Origin: Ohtaekwangia sp.
GTDB taxonomy: Bacteria > Bacteroidota > Bacteroidia > Cytophagales > Cyclobacteriaceae
Reading direction: 5' to 3'
DNA length: 64,000 nt
Assembly (NCBI GenBank): GCA_021155195.1
Contig: JAJNPV010000050.1
Span: 496,001 to 560,000, forward strand
The position numbers and the translations under genes were made by a program. Shown here in pieces: positions 8,210 to 17,462 of this stretch (the stretch's first letter is position 1; each line of letters starts with the position of its first letter). The notes under the pieces were generated by a model, which was given only the letters and a program-made list of their open reading frames with translations, had not been told where the DNA came from and did no database searches.

Positions 8210-10171
8210 CAGGCTCTGTTCTTATGTGGATTGATTATGCAACCTGCATTTGGACAAGACGTGCAAGAAATTCAAATTGCGAACGAATACAATTTAAAAG
8301 GTCAAAAAGAAAAAGCGCTTTCGCTTTATGAACAACTCGCAAAAAAAAATGAAAACATTCCGCTTATCCATACCAGCTATCTTAACCTATTGCTTGATGT
8401 TGGAAATTTTAATAAAGCTGAGGATTACGTGGAACGCCTTATCAAGCGCGATGGCAAAATTACCTACAGACTCGACCTGGGCGTTATCTATGTGCGCTCA
8501 GGAGATATCGTTAAGGCGGATAAGTACTTCAAAACTTTAATAAAATCTCAGTCGGACGATGCTTATAAACTCAAAACAACATCAGATTACCTTGCCTCGC
8601 GCAACCTCACAAATTACTCCATCGAGGCTCTGCAACAAGCACGCGCAGCATCTGGTAACTCCACACTTTATACGCTTGAGCTAGCAAACCTTTACCGCCT
8701 GTCGGGCAAGCGGGATCAGATGGTTGAGGAGTATCTAAACTATGTTACACAGACTCCGGCTAATATTTCGTACGTTAAAAACCTCATGCAAATTTTACTT
8801 ACCAAGCCTGAGGAACTAGAGAGTCTTGAAAAATTGTTGTACGACCGAGTTCAAAAAAATCAAAACTCTGAAGTATATGTTGATCTTCTGATTTGGGTAA
8901 ACCTGCAGCAAAAAAACTTTTATGGAGCATTTGTTCAATCGCGCGCGTATGATAAGCGATTTAAGAAAGATCAATCTAAAACATTAGAGATTGCGCAGAT
9001 TGCACTTAACAATAAAGATTTTGCAAATGCTGATAGAAGCTTTTCGTTTGTAATAAAGGAGTATGCAAATTCTGTAAATGAGTTGCCAGCCCGGCTTGGA
9101 TTAATACAAACACGCGAGGCAAAAGTGAAAAATTCATTTCCTGTAAATAAGGATTCTGTTAACTATTTGATTTATGAGTATCAGAATTTCAAAAATGCTT
9201 ATCCCGATCATCCCAATACGTATGAGGCAACACTTAGTCAGGCATTGCTTTATGCATATTATCTCGATCAGAAAGACTCTGCCGTTAGTGAACTAAACAG
9301 TTTGATTGATAACAATAAAGTAACGCCAACACTTAAGGCTAAGTCAAAAATTGAGTTGGGCGATATCTACCTCTTAAAGGAAGAACCCTGGGAGGCAACG
9401 CTCCTCTATTCGCAGGTTGAAAAAACACAGCGCGAAACACCAATTGGATATGAAGCCAAATTGCGCAACGCGAAGTTGTCATACTTCAAGGGTGATTTTT
9501 TATTGGCGCAGGAACACCTCGATATTCTTAAACAAGCTACTTCGCGTGAGATAGCAAACGATGCCATGGAATTAAGCATGCGAATAAAAGAGAACACCGC
9601 GTATGATACCGCGGGGGCTGCACTGAGGGAGTATGCTGCTATTGAATTGTTACTTGCTCAAAATAAAACCGAACCAGCTCTTCAGCGTTTGAAAAACTTT
9701 CAAGTCACTAACAAAGTAAAGATGAGTCGCGAAGAAGCACTTGAGAGAAAGTATTGGAACGAAGAGGATTTGAGAAAAGATATGGCAAGGCAAAAGGAAA
9801 CGGGGAACTATGGCTCGTTACAGGATTCTGTTTGGGTTGATGTAAAAAAGGAGATAACATTAACTGCAATACAAGACGATATATACTGGCTGGAAGCAAA
9901 CCTTCGCCTGAAGCGTGGAGAGTTTGATCAGTCAATTGTGCTTCTTGAAAAAATCTTAACTGAATTTGGCGATGATATTCTTGCGGATGATGCTTACTTT
10001 TTAGAAGGGGAAATTTATGAGCTGCATGTAAAAAACAAAGACAAGGCGATGGAAATCTATCGCGAGTTTTTAAACAAATATCCAGGCAGTGTGTATGCTG
10101 CAGAAGCTCGCAAGCGATACAGAATGCTTCGCGGAGACTTTACTGAAGTTGAAACCGCCCCTAAGTTTTGA
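8156..10171 (+). CDS. Secreted TPR-repeat protein
   Basis: A 671-residue tetratricopeptide protein. An N-terminal hydrophobic stretch (about residues 8-33) ending in AFGQ predicts a signal peptide and periplasmic location. Helical TPR-like pairs run nearly the whole length, with clear units at about 38-120, 150-215 and 585-660; the last resembles the TolA-binding/YbgF type (ILADDAYFLEGEIYE then KYPGSVYAAEARKRY). It likely scaffolds an envelope complex; the partner is unknown. ATG at 8156 is required to include the signal peptide. The AT-only tract at 8181-8209 encodes its Tyr/Ile-rich leader. Confidence 0.75.
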   Translation: MHRNNSYYIKYIYIIIRIQALFLCGLIMQPAFGQDVQEIQIANEYNLKGQKEKALSLYEQLAKKNENIPLIHTSYLNLLLDVGNFNKAEDYVERLIKRDGKITYRLDLGVIYVRSGDIVKADKYFKTLIKSQSDDAYKLKTTSDYLASRNLTNYSIEALQQARAASGNSTLYTLELANLYRLSGKRDQMVEEYLNYVTQTPANISYVKNLMQILLTKPEELESLEKLLYDRVQKNQNSEVYVDLLIWVNLQQKNFYGAFVQSRAYDKRFKKDQSKTLEIAQIALNNKDFANADRSFSFVIKEYANSVNELPARLGLIQTREAKVKNSFPVNKDSVNYLIYEYQNFKNAYPDHPNTYEATLSQALLYAYYLDQKDSAVSELNSLIDNNKVTPTLKAKSKIELGDIYLLKEEPWEATLLYSQVEKTQRETPIGYEAKLRNAKLSYFKGDFLLAQEHLDILKQATSREIANDAMELSMRIKENTAYDTAGAALREYAAIELLLAQNKTEPALQRLKNFQVTNKVKMSREEALERKYWNEEDLRKDMARQKETGNYGSLQDSVWVDVKKEITLTAIQDDIYWLEANLRLKRGEFDQSIVLLEKILTEFGDDILADDAYFLEGEIYELHVKNKDKAMEIYREFLNKYPGSVYAAEARKRYRMLRGDFTEVETAPKF

Positions 10172-10295
10172 TAGGAATCAGAAACCGGTAACTAAGCGAA
10201 AATGTCAAATCGTTTTGGCTAGTAGGAAGATCGCCTTGATTAATACAGGGCTCAGATGAGATAATCCGATTCTTTCAAAAATCAAAAACAAATTC

Positions 10296-11414
10296 TCAAC
10301 TCCGCTTCCGGTAATTCCAAATCGCAAGACTGTTAAACACAATACCAAAGATTAGCACCTTAAGTAAATGAAACCGGATGTCATATAAGCTGCTTCCTTT
10401 CAAAACCACCATGCGCATTACTTCAATAAAGTAAGTTACCGGATTGAATTTGGTAAAGGTTTGAGCCCACATAGGCATGCTATCAATCGAAGTATATAGC
10501 CCGCCCAGCAAAATAAAAATCATCATCAAAAAAAATGAAAGCAACATGGCCTGTTGTTGTGTGTTAGCAAATGTTGATACCAACAAACCCAGCCCTAATA
10601 CGGAAAGTAGGTAAACACCGGCAAAAACATAAATCGTTACAAAGCTCCCCACAGGAATAATTCCATACGCTATCCATGAAATCAATAAACCTATCGTGAG
10701 AATGACAAAACCCAATACCCAAAAAGGAATCAGCTTGCCTAAAATAAATTGATATTTACGAATGGGGGTTACGTTGATTTGTTCAATGGTGCCGATTTCT
10801 TTTTCTTTTACAATGTTTAAGGCTGAAAGAAAAGCGCCTACCATCGTCACCAGGATTACCAAAATACCAGGCACCATAAAGAATCTGTAATTCATTAATG
10901 GGTTAAACCAATTGATGGAAGCAATTTCAATGGTGGGCTGTGGGTTTTGTCGCGGTAGTTGTAACCACTCAAGCCGTACCTCCCGATTGAAATCACCAAT
11001 AATACTTCGCAGATAGGCGCCTCCCAGGTTTGCCTTTACTCCATTGATGGCATTGATCGCAAGAAACAAAGGCGCTTCGTCTTCGCGGATTAAATCCTTT
11101 TCAAAAGAACTAGGAATTTGCAACACCAGATCTGCTTCATCGTGCTCTACATACGTCAATGCTTTATCGTATGAATCGGTATAATCAACTAAGGTAAAAT
11201 AGTCGGTTGCCGTTATTTTGTTAACAAGTTTTTGTGAGTAGGAAGAATGATCGTAATCCACTACGCAGATTTTAATATTCTTCACTTCATAATCGGCCGC
11301 CAATGGCATAATCAAAAGTTGTACAGCCGGCATCATAAACATCATGCGCAAGATGGCCGGGTTGCGGAAAATTTGACGAAATTCTTTCTCCAACAAAATG
11401 AATAAGGCTTTCAT
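10296..11414 (-). CDS. ABC-2 type transporter permease (second of pair)
   Basis: A 372-residue ABC-2 membrane protein of the YhhJ/YbhR kind. One N-terminal helix (about 20-40) is followed by a large periplasmic domain and about five helices from residue 175 to the C terminus, with the KEKEIGTIEQINVTPI segment characteristic of the family. It would form the membrane channel of a tripartite exporter with the neighbouring permease. Its start overlaps the stop of the upstream permease by 4 bases. It is the last gene of the TetR-led operon. Confidence 0.9.
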   Translation of the reverse strand: MKALFILLEKEFRQIFRNPAILRMMFMMPAVQLLIMPLAADYEVKNIKICVVDYDHSSYSQKLVNKITATDYFTLVDYTDSYDKALTYVEHDEADLVLQIPSSFEKDLIREDEAPLFLAINAINGVKANLGGAYLRSIIGDFNREVRLEWLQLPRQNPQPTIEIASINWFNPLMNYRFFMVPGILVILVTMVGAFLSALNIVKEKEIGTIEQINVTPIRKYQFILGKLIPFWVLGFVILTIGLLISWIAYGIIPVGSFVTIYVFAGVYLLSVLGLGLLVSTFANTQQQAMLLSFFLMMIFILLGGLYTSIDSMPMWAQTFTKFNPVTYFIEVMRMVVLKGSSLYDIRFHLLKVLIFGIVFNSLAIWNYRKRS

Positions 11415-12517
11415 TCCAATCGGGTTTTAAATTTCTTAATGCTAACCATCATAAAAAAAACAGTCATGCCGATTAAGATCAGCGTTTCCTTCCACACGTG
11501 TTCAAACCCAATACCCTTGATCATGATGTTTCGAACAATAATGTAAAACCATTTGGCCGGCACGATGTTGGAAAAAATTCGTAGTCCGACTGGCATGTTT
11601 TCGATGGGGAACATAAAACCGCTAAGCATAATGGTGGGCAGAAACAGACCCATTAAAGAAATTAACATGGCGACTTGCTGCGAATTTGCAATGGAAGAAA
11701 TCAGCAAACCCAAGGCAAGTACCGTAACGGTAAATAGTAAACACTCTGACACTAATAACACTAAGCTTCCGCGGATAGGAACATCTAATGCATAAACACT
11801 TAGTAGTAAAATGCTACCAATGTTTACAGCTGAGAGAATAAAGTAGGGAACCATTTTGGCAATCACCACACGAATGGGCACGATAGGCGAAACCAAAATA
11901 ATTTCCATGGTACCCATTTCTTTTTCGCGCACAATTGAAATTGAAGTCATCATCGCACACACAAGCATGAGCACCATAGCCATTACACCCGGCACAAAGT
12001 TGTAAGAACCTTTAAGCTGAGGATTATAGAGCATGCGTGTTTCCGTGTTGATGGTGTATGGAAACTTGAGCTGATTACGGAGATTACTTTGATAATCGAT
12101 GATGATTGCTGAAGCGTAATTTATCAGCGTGTTGGCCGTGTTAGGATCGGTTGCATCACCAATTAATTGCACGGCTGCTGAATTGGTATGAAGCAATTGC
12201 TCCTGAAAATTTTCGTGAAAGACAATCGCTAATTTGATATTGCCCGCTTGAAAAGCAGGCACTAATTCAGCATTGACTTGAATATTTTCCTGAATGTCAA
12301 AATATCGGCTTGCCTCCAACTGATTTATAATAGCCGCAGTTGTTTCATCTTTTGATTTATCAAGAATTGCAATGCGTGTGTTTTTAACCTCATTGGTAAG
12401 CGCAAATCCAAAAATCAGAATTTGCATGATGGGCATTCCAAAAAGAATAAACATAGTGCGCTTGTCACGCCACACGTGCAGAAACTCTTTTTTAATAAAA
12501 AACAGAAACTGCTTCAT
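11411..12517 (-). CDS. ABC-2 type transporter permease (first of pair)
   Basis: A 368-residue ABC-2 permease paralogous to its downstream neighbour and with the same layout: N-terminal helix, extracytoplasmic domain, then a C-terminal bundle. The diagnostic REKEMGTMEIILVSPI loop is present near residue 200. It probably forms a heterodimer with the 10296-11414 product. It abuts the upstream ATPase with no gap (12517/12518). It resembles YbhS of the E. coli YbhGFSR exporter. Confidence 0.9.
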   Translation of the reverse strand: MKQFLFFIKKEFLHVWRDKRTMFILFGMPIMQILIFGFALTNEVKNTRIAILDKSKDETTAAIINQLEASRYFDIQENIQVNAELVPAFQAGNIKLAIVFHENFQEQLLHTNSAAVQLIGDATDPNTANTLINYASAIIIDYQSNLRNQLKFPYTINTETRMLYNPQLKGSYNFVPGVMAMVLMLVCAMMTSISIVREKEMGTMEIILVSPIVPIRVVIAKMVPYFILSAVNIGSILLLSVYALDVPIRGSLVLLVSECLLFTVTVLALGLLISSIANSQQVAMLISLMGLFLPTIMLSGFMFPIENMPVGLRIFSNIVPAKWFYIIVRNIMIKGIGFEHVWKETLILIGMTVFFMMVSIKKFKTRLE

Positions 12518-13255
12518 TTAATCATCCCCTCTTTTTGCGCCTCGTGCTAATTTTAAAAACACCTCGCCCATATCCTTAGCCGAAAACTTTTCTTTTAATT
12601 CTAGCGGAGCACCGAGTGCATCTATTTTTCCATCCACCATTATCGACACGCGACCACAATACTCAGCTTCGTCCATGTAGTGAGTTGTTACAAAAACAGT
12701 GGTACCGGTATTGGCTGCCTCGAAAATCATTGTCCAAAATTCCCTGCGAGTGATTGGATCAACACCGCCCGTTGGTTCATCCAGGAAAACAATTTTGGGC
12801 TCGTGAATCATCGCCACTGAGAATGAAATTTTTTGTCGCCAGCCCAAAGGCAATGCCTTTACAAGAGTGTTAAGTTTATCATCAATCTTTAAGGTATGAG
12901 AGAGCTGGGCAGTTTTTTCTTTTAGCTCTGCATTGGTTAAGCCATAAATGCCTCCATAAAAACGGATGTTCTCGCGAATGGTCAAATCTTCATACAAAGA
13001 AAACTTTTGGCTCATGTAGCCAATGTTCTTTTTTATTTTCTCGGCATCTGTATAAAGATCAAACCCTGCAACTTTTGCAACACCACTTGTAGGCAACGAA
13101 AGCCCACACAACATCCGCATGGCAGTTGTTTTACCCGCTCCATTTGCTCCCAGAAATCCAAAAATTTCACCTTGTTCAACATCAAAAGAAATCTGATCTA
13201 CCGCAGTAAAGTCGCCAAAGCGTTTTGTTAAATTCTGGACGGAGATAACTTTCAT
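12518..13255 (-). CDS. ABC transporter ATP-binding protein with PLGWRQ signature
   Basis: A 245-residue ABC ATPase. Walker A is GANGAGKTT (around 36-44) and Walker B is IVFLDEPTGGVDP. The signature loop reads PLGWRQ instead of LSGGQ, as in the C-terminal half of YbhF/RbbA-type exporters. E. coli YbhF fuses two ATPase domains; here they are separate genes, and this one corresponds to the second half. It lies 4 bases after the upstream ATPase. It would energise export through the two ABC-2 permeases. Confidence 0.92.
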   Translation of the reverse strand: MKVISVQNLTKRFGDFTAVDQISFDVEQGEIFGFLGANGAGKTTAMRMLCGLSLPTSGVAKVAGFDLYTDAEKIKKNIGYMSQKFSLYEDLTIRENIRFYGGIYGLTNAELKEKTAQLSHTLKIDDKLNTLVKALPLGWRQKISFSVAMIHEPKIVFLDEPTGGVDPITRREFWTMIFEAANTGTTVFVTTHYMDEAEYCGRVSIMVDGKIDALGAPLELKEKFSAKDMGEVFLKLARGAKRGDD

Positions 13256-13259
13256 AAGA

Positions 13260-14180
13260 CTACCTATTCATCAAGTCCATAAAACAATCTTCTATTCCTG
13301 CATCAATCTTTTTAAACTTTACTGATGTGTGACCTAGTTTATATAGCCGGGCTTCCACATCGTTAACCGATTCTCTTACATCTTTAAACGTAACGTGATG
13401 CTCCTGACCAAATGGATAGCACGAGTGTACTTCAGGTTGCGACTTTAAATCGGTTAATAGTTTAAACATATCCTGAGCTTGTGCCGACCATAATATGTGA
13501 TTGAATTTTTTGATAATGCCTTTGGGCGAGTCGATGTCTAAAATCTTTCCATCTTGAATGAGTGCTACGCGATCGCACAAACTGGCTTCGTCCATATAGG
13601 GAGTAGATACAAGAATGGTTATTTTTTGCGCCTGAAGATTTCGGAGCAGATCCCAGAATTCTTTTCGCGAAACAGCATCTACCCCCGTGGTGGGTTCATC
13701 CAAAAATAGAACGGAGGGCCTGTGAATAAGCGCGCAACTCAACGCTAATTTTTGCTTCATTCCCCCGGAGAGCGCACCTGCTTTGCGGGTTTTAAATTTT
13801 TCTATCTGAACATAAATGTCTTTGATCAGGTCATAATTCTCTTCAATGGAAGTATTAAACAGAGTTGCAAAGAAAGAAAGGTTTTCTTCTACCGTTAAAT
13901 CCTGATAAAGAGAAAATCGCCCCGGCATATAGCCAACTCGTTTTCTGATTTGCTTGAAATCGTTCACCACATCAAATCCATCTACCAAGGCCGAGCCTTT
14001 CTCCGCAACCATGAGGGTAGTAAGAATTCGGAAGAGTGTAGTTTTTCCGGAACCATCCGGACCAATCAATCCAAATAATTCACCAGAATCAACCTCAAAA
14101 GAAATATCGCGCAAAGCAGTAACGGTTGACTTCTCAACTTCAAATGTCTTTTCAATATTCTTTGCGGTTACCGCCTTCAT
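13260..14180 (-). CDS. ABC transporter ATP-binding protein (canonical signature)
   Basis: A 306-residue ABC ATPase. Walker A is GPDGSGKTT (around 39-47), the signature is LSGGMKQK and Walker B is VLFLDEPTTGVD. A C-terminal extension of about 80 residues follows the H-loop. It corresponds to the N-terminal half of the fused YbhF ATPase, and it likely heterodimerises with the ATPase downstream. It sits 17 bases after the HlyD-like adaptor gene. Confidence 0.92.
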   Translation of the reverse strand: MKAVTAKNIEKTFEVEKSTVTALRDISFEVDSGELFGLIGPDGSGKTTLFRILTTLMVAEKGSALVDGFDVVNDFKQIRKRVGYMPGRFSLYQDLTVEENLSFFATLFNTSIEENYDLIKDIYVQIEKFKTRKAGALSGGMKQKLALSCALIHRPSVLFLDEPTTGVDAVSRKEFWDLLRNLQAQKITILVSTPYMDEASLCDRVALIQDGKILDIDSPKGIIKKFNHILWSAQAQDMFKLLTDLKSQPEVHSCYPFGQEHHVTFKDVRESVNDVEARLYKLGHTSVKFKKIDAGIEDCFMDLMNR

Positions 14181-14197
14181 GGTATCAAATAGCTCAA

Positions 14198-15091
14198 TTA
14201 AAACTTTACCTCTCCGTACATCCCCAATTTTAAATAGCCATCGTTCTTCACATCAATTTTAATGGCATATACCAGATTGGCTCTTTCTTCTTTTGTTTGA
14301 ATCGTTTTGGGTGTGAATTCTGCTTTGTCAGAAACCCAAGTGATTGTTCCTGTGTATTTTTTGTACTTGCCATCGGTAGCATCTACAAGTACTGTAACAG
14401 ATTGGCCAAGTTTAATTTGAGATAACTGATTTCCGGAGATGTAAGCACGAAGAATAATGGTTGAGAGGTCGGCAATTTTATACAACGCCTTTCCAGGATT
14501 TACTACTTCATTTTGTTTTGCAAAGAGTGTAAGCACCGTTCCATTTATTGGATTAATAATCTGCGACTTTTTAATCTGATCCTGAATTTGCTCCAATTGC
14601 GCCTGAAGGGGAAGGGTTTCGCTTTGCAGCGATTGCCTTGTTATGTTTAGTGTGGATTGTGTAGCTGCGTGTTGACGTTGCAACAAATCAAGTTGCGCAT
14701 TCAAATCGTCTAATTGCTTTTGAGTGGCAGCATCATCCTTTAATAAATTTTCCACCCTTTTTTTCTCACGCTCGGCAGTTTCAATTTGCTCTTGTATGGC
14801 GGCAAGTTGGATAGTAGAGTTTGGCTGCTTAGCAGTGACAGCACGGATGCTATAGTCTAACTGCTTCTTTTTAAGATAAAGTTGAATGGTATCAATTAAT
14901 CCGATTACGGATTGAGATTTCAGCTCACTTCCTTCTTCTATATCCAGGCGAATGATTTTACCGGAAGCCTCTGCGGAGATAATAACTTCATCAGCCTCGA
15001 AATTTCCGGTGGCATCAAATTCAGAATCACTTTGTGTACATGAAAATGTTAAAGCAGAAAGGAATGCAAGAAGATAATGGTTGGTTTGCAT
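14198..15091 (-). CDS. HlyD/RND-type membrane fusion lipoprotein (efflux adaptor)
   Basis: A 297-residue periplasmic adaptor. The signal peptide ends in LTFSC with lipidated Cys18. A split biotinyl-lipoyl domain flanks a long coiled-coil hairpin (about residues 70-165, rich in Gln/Leu/Glu), followed by a beta-barrel domain. It resembles YbhG/YhiI. It would link the ABC-2 inner-membrane complex to the TolC-like channel encoded just upstream (12-base gap). Confidence 0.9.
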   Translation of the reverse strand: MQTNHYLLAFLSALTFSCTQSDSEFDATGNFEADEVIISAEASGKIIRLDIEEGSELKSQSVIGLIDTIQLYLKKKQLDYSIRAVTAKQPNSTIQLAAIQEQIETAEREKKRVENLLKDDAATQKQLDDLNAQLDLLQRQHAATQSTLNITRQSLQSETLPLQAQLEQIQDQIKKSQIINPINGTVLTLFAKQNEVVNPGKALYKIADLSTIILRAYISGNQLSQIKLGQSVTVLVDATDGKYKKYTGTITWVSDKAEFTPKTIQTKEERANLVYAIKIDVKNDGYLKLGMYGEVKF

Positions 15092-15103
15092 AAGATAAAT
15101 TTT

Positions 15104-16360
15104 TCAGTTTCCGGAAGTAGCTAATTGAGAATATTGAGTCATGAGTAATTGAATCTGATGAACAAGCAGATTTTGTCTTGCCTGATCCTCAGCATTTAGT
15201 TCACGCAAATAGTCATTGGCGGTAATCACACCATTGTCGAGTTGCGACTTTGCCGTGTTTTTTATTTTGGTTCGCAAGTCAATAAGCTTTTCATCGATTT
15301 GAAGTAAATCGTTAAGCTTGGTTATTTCATTGTTTTGCTGACGCAGCGAAAGATTGGTGTTAAACACAAATGTTTCGCGCTGCTGATTAAGCGATTGAAG
15401 ATTTAAATCCAATAGCTGCCGATCGCGACCCGAATTATAATATCCACCCAAGTTCCAACTCAATCGAATACCACCAAGGTAGTATGTATCAAATTCGTTT
15501 AGCAACATATTCAACCCTGGCCGGCCATAACCTCCCTGGGCAAAAAGACTAACCCGAGGAGTTACTCGGGTGTTTGAAAGCTGCTGCTGGGCAGAGAGTA
15601 ACTTACCTTGATAAGTATATAATGAAATTTCTGGTCGGGTAATGGTTGGTTCAGCTTGTGTAACCGGAGGCGTTGGTTTTTGCAAGACTGTACTTTCAGA
15701 AAGGGTTTCATGAATAAACATGCCCAACATTTCAAGATACGATTTACGTGCAGCATTTAATTCAACGGCTCGTTGTTGTGTTTTTAAAACTTCAGCCTGA
15801 AGAATATCAACATTTGTTCTGAAGGCAGTACCGTTGCGAACAGCAGATTCCATTCGCAATAAGCTTGCATCCAAATCTTTTCTTATCAATTCATTTTGAA
15901 TCTGTTGCTCATTGATTAGTAGCGCACCAAAATAGATCTGGTTGATTCGATCTTTTATTTTGTAGAGTTCAATTTCAATTTTCTGATCTTCCACTTGAGC
16001 TACGGTCTGCTGCATGGCACTGTTTTTCTTCGTTACCCCACCATCATAAATTGATTGATTTAATTCTACATAAATTTTGTACTGATCTTTCGAGAGCGGT
16101 TCAACGAATGATGCTCCTCCAGGAATTCGAGTAACATCGGATTGATAGGTTGCCTGTCCGTTAACACTTAACTGAGGAAGGTATCCTGTTTGAACATTCG
16201 CTATAGAGTATTCCATACTCTTCGAAACCAACTCCTTTTGTTTAATTAGCGGATAGTTGGCCCTTGCTTTTTCGTAACACTCTTCAAGACTAATGCTTTG
16301 TGCCATCGAGAATAGCGTGGCCATCATGAAGAGTAAAAGAATTTTGAATTTTAAATGCAT
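15104..16360 (-). CDS. TolC-family outer membrane efflux protein
   Basis: A 418-residue outer-membrane factor. It has a signal peptide ending in SMAQ, then two repeated OEP domains of long helices with beta strands. ATG at 16360 (MHLKFK) and ATG at 16369 (MRIMHLKFK) are both possible; the shorter gives a more typical signal peptide. It provides the outer-membrane exit duct of the exporter. It follows the regulator gene closely, which supports a single transcript. Confidence 0.9.
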   Translation of the reverse strand: MHLKFKILLLFMMATLFSMAQSISLEECYEKARANYPLIKQKELVSKSMEYSIANVQTGYLPQLSVNGQATYQSDVTRIPGGASFVEPLSKDQYKIYVELNQSIYDGGVTKKNSAMQQTVAQVEDQKIEIELYKIKDRINQIYFGALLINEQQIQNELIRKDLDASLLRMESAVRNGTAFRTNVDILQAEVLKTQQRAVELNAARKSYLEMLGMFIHETLSESTVLQKPTPPVTQAEPTITRPEISLYTYQGKLLSAQQQLSNTRVTPRVSLFAQGGYGRPGLNMLLNEFDTYYLGGIRLSWNLGGYYNSGRDRQLLDLNLQSLNQQRETFVFNTNLSLRQQNNEITKLNDLLQIDEKLIDLRTKIKNTAKSQLDNGVITANDYLRELNAEDQARQNLLVHQIQLLMTQYSQLATSGN

Positions 16361-16371
16361 GATGCGCATTG

Positions 16372-16986
16372 TTATTTTTTAATTGCGTTGATAATAAATT
16401 CGCTCACTTCCGTTTTACGCTGCTCCATCATGTTGCCAAAGGTTGCCTCGTCCACATTCATCATGGTGAGAATGATGGGTTTTGCAACTAACGGGTAGAT
16501 GCACAACGACATAATGTTCATGAGTAATTGCCGACCTTCTATCGGTTTAATGATATTCTCCTTGATTTCATGAGCAACCAGATCCTCGAATGATTGCTTG
16601 AGTACACGGGGGTTCATGCCTAATTTTTTTCCATACTCAATCAGCAACTCCGGATTGTGGGCGATTTCAGTAATAATGAACCGTGCAAGGTCAGGATGTT
16701 TTGTTAGCATGGAGATTTCATGATCCACCATGCGCCTGATCTTGTCGAACAGTGAAATATTGTCGGCTTCGAAAATCAAAAACAACCCTTTAAAGAATTC
16801 TTTAAAGCGCGTTTCGAAAATGAGATTGAAGATGGTTTGTTTATCGCGATAGTAGTAATGGAGCAACGTTCGGTTGATGCCGGCCTCTTTCGCAATGTCC
16901 TGGGTACGGGTGGCCGCAAAGCCACGCCTGGTGAAAACCTTCGTGGCAGCCTCCAAAATTTTCTCTTCGGTTGCTAATTCAGCCAT
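16372..16986 (-). CDS. TetR/AcrR-family regulator of the efflux operon
   Basis: A 204-residue TetR-type repressor. The N-terminal helix-turn-helix lies at about 20-45 (GFAATRTQDIAKEAGINRTLLHYYY), followed by a helical ligand-binding domain. I chose ATG at 16986 (MAELATEEK) over the upstream start at 17028, because the operator-like palindrome at 17000-17022 would otherwise lie inside the coding region and because TetR proteins usually begin a few residues before this helix. It heads a seven-gene efflux operon and plausibly controls itself and the exporter. E. coli CecR (YbiH) plays this role for ybhGFSR. Confidence 0.9.
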   Translation of the reverse strand: MAELATEEKILEAATKVFTRRGFAATRTQDIAKEAGINRTLLHYYYRDKQTIFNLIFETRFKEFFKGLFLIFEADNISLFDKIRRMVDHEISMLTKHPDLARFIITEIAHNPELLIEYGKKLGMNPRVLKQSFEDLVAHEIKENIIKPIEGRQLLMNIMSLCIYPLVAKPIILTMMNVDEATFGNMMEQRKTEVSEFIINAIKK

Positions 16987-16999
16987 AATTGAGAATTTG

Positions 17000-17022
17000 A
17001 CACAATTGTTAAACAAATGTGT
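17000..17022. promoter_or_regulatory. Palindromic operator upstream of the TetR-led operon
   Basis: Inverted repeat ACACAATTGTT - A - AACAAATGTGT: 11-bp arms with one mismatch around a single central base. It ends 14 bases upstream of the tetR ATG on the minus strand. This length and symmetry fit a TetR-dimer operator, so autoregulation is likely. The assignment is inference. Confidence 0.65.
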
Positions 17023-17114
17023 AAACATTTCGCATTACTTGCAAGACTTGAACAACGAAAATCAAATATTCATTTCTTCTTAAAAACAGAAACAAATCCA
17101 AAACCTTTCCGTTA

Positions 17115-17127
17115 GTTTGAATCAAAC
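17115..17127. promoter_or_regulatory. Small palindrome upstream of the first padR gene
   Basis: GTTTGA-A-TCAAAC, perfect 6-bp arms, ending 8 bases before the padR ATG at 17136. It could be a PadR operator, but it is short. It overlaps a TTAGTTTG that is one base off the Bacteroidota -7 promoter element TANNTTTG. Confidence 0.35.
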
Positions 17128-17135
17128 AGGTTATC

Positions 17136-17462
17136 ATGGGAGCTTATTTGGGTGAATTTGAAGAACTGGTTCTGCTTACCATCGCCACATTGTGCGAGGA
17201 AGCTTATGGAGTATCCATTCAACAGGATATTGAAAAGCGCTGCAACCGATCCATCAGCATCGGGGCGTTACACTCAACCATTACCCGACTGGAAGAAAAA
17301 GGATTTTTAAAATCCTGGATGGGCGGAGCTACACAAGAGCGTGGCGGAAGGAGTAAACGTTATTATGAAATTACCTCAGCGGGAAAGAAGTCCGTTGCAG
17401 AAAGCAAAAGTTTACGCGATGAATTATGGAATCTTTCAAAGGTTAATCTTTCTGTAAGATGA
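17136..17462 (+). CDS. PadR-family transcriptional regulator (first pair)
   Basis: A 108-residue winged-helix PadR protein of usual minimal length. The conserved core GALHSTITRLEEKGFLKSW is at about 47-65 and the wing contains RGGRSKRYYEIT. PadR proteins are ligand-responsive repressors. Its stop overlaps the start of a large FtsX-like permease (ATGA), a pairing that recurs at 31709-34746. It probably controls its own operon. Confidence 0.9.
   Translation: MGAYLGEFEELVLLTIATLCEEAYGVSIQQDIEKRCNRSISIGALHSTITRLEEKGFLKSWMGGATQERGGRSKRYYEITSAGKKSVAESKSLRDELWNLSKVNLSVR

Noticed and set aside
13954..14262. Open frames opposite the ABC ATPase and adaptor genes
   Set aside because: They follow the complement of conserved Walker motifs and have no own start context.
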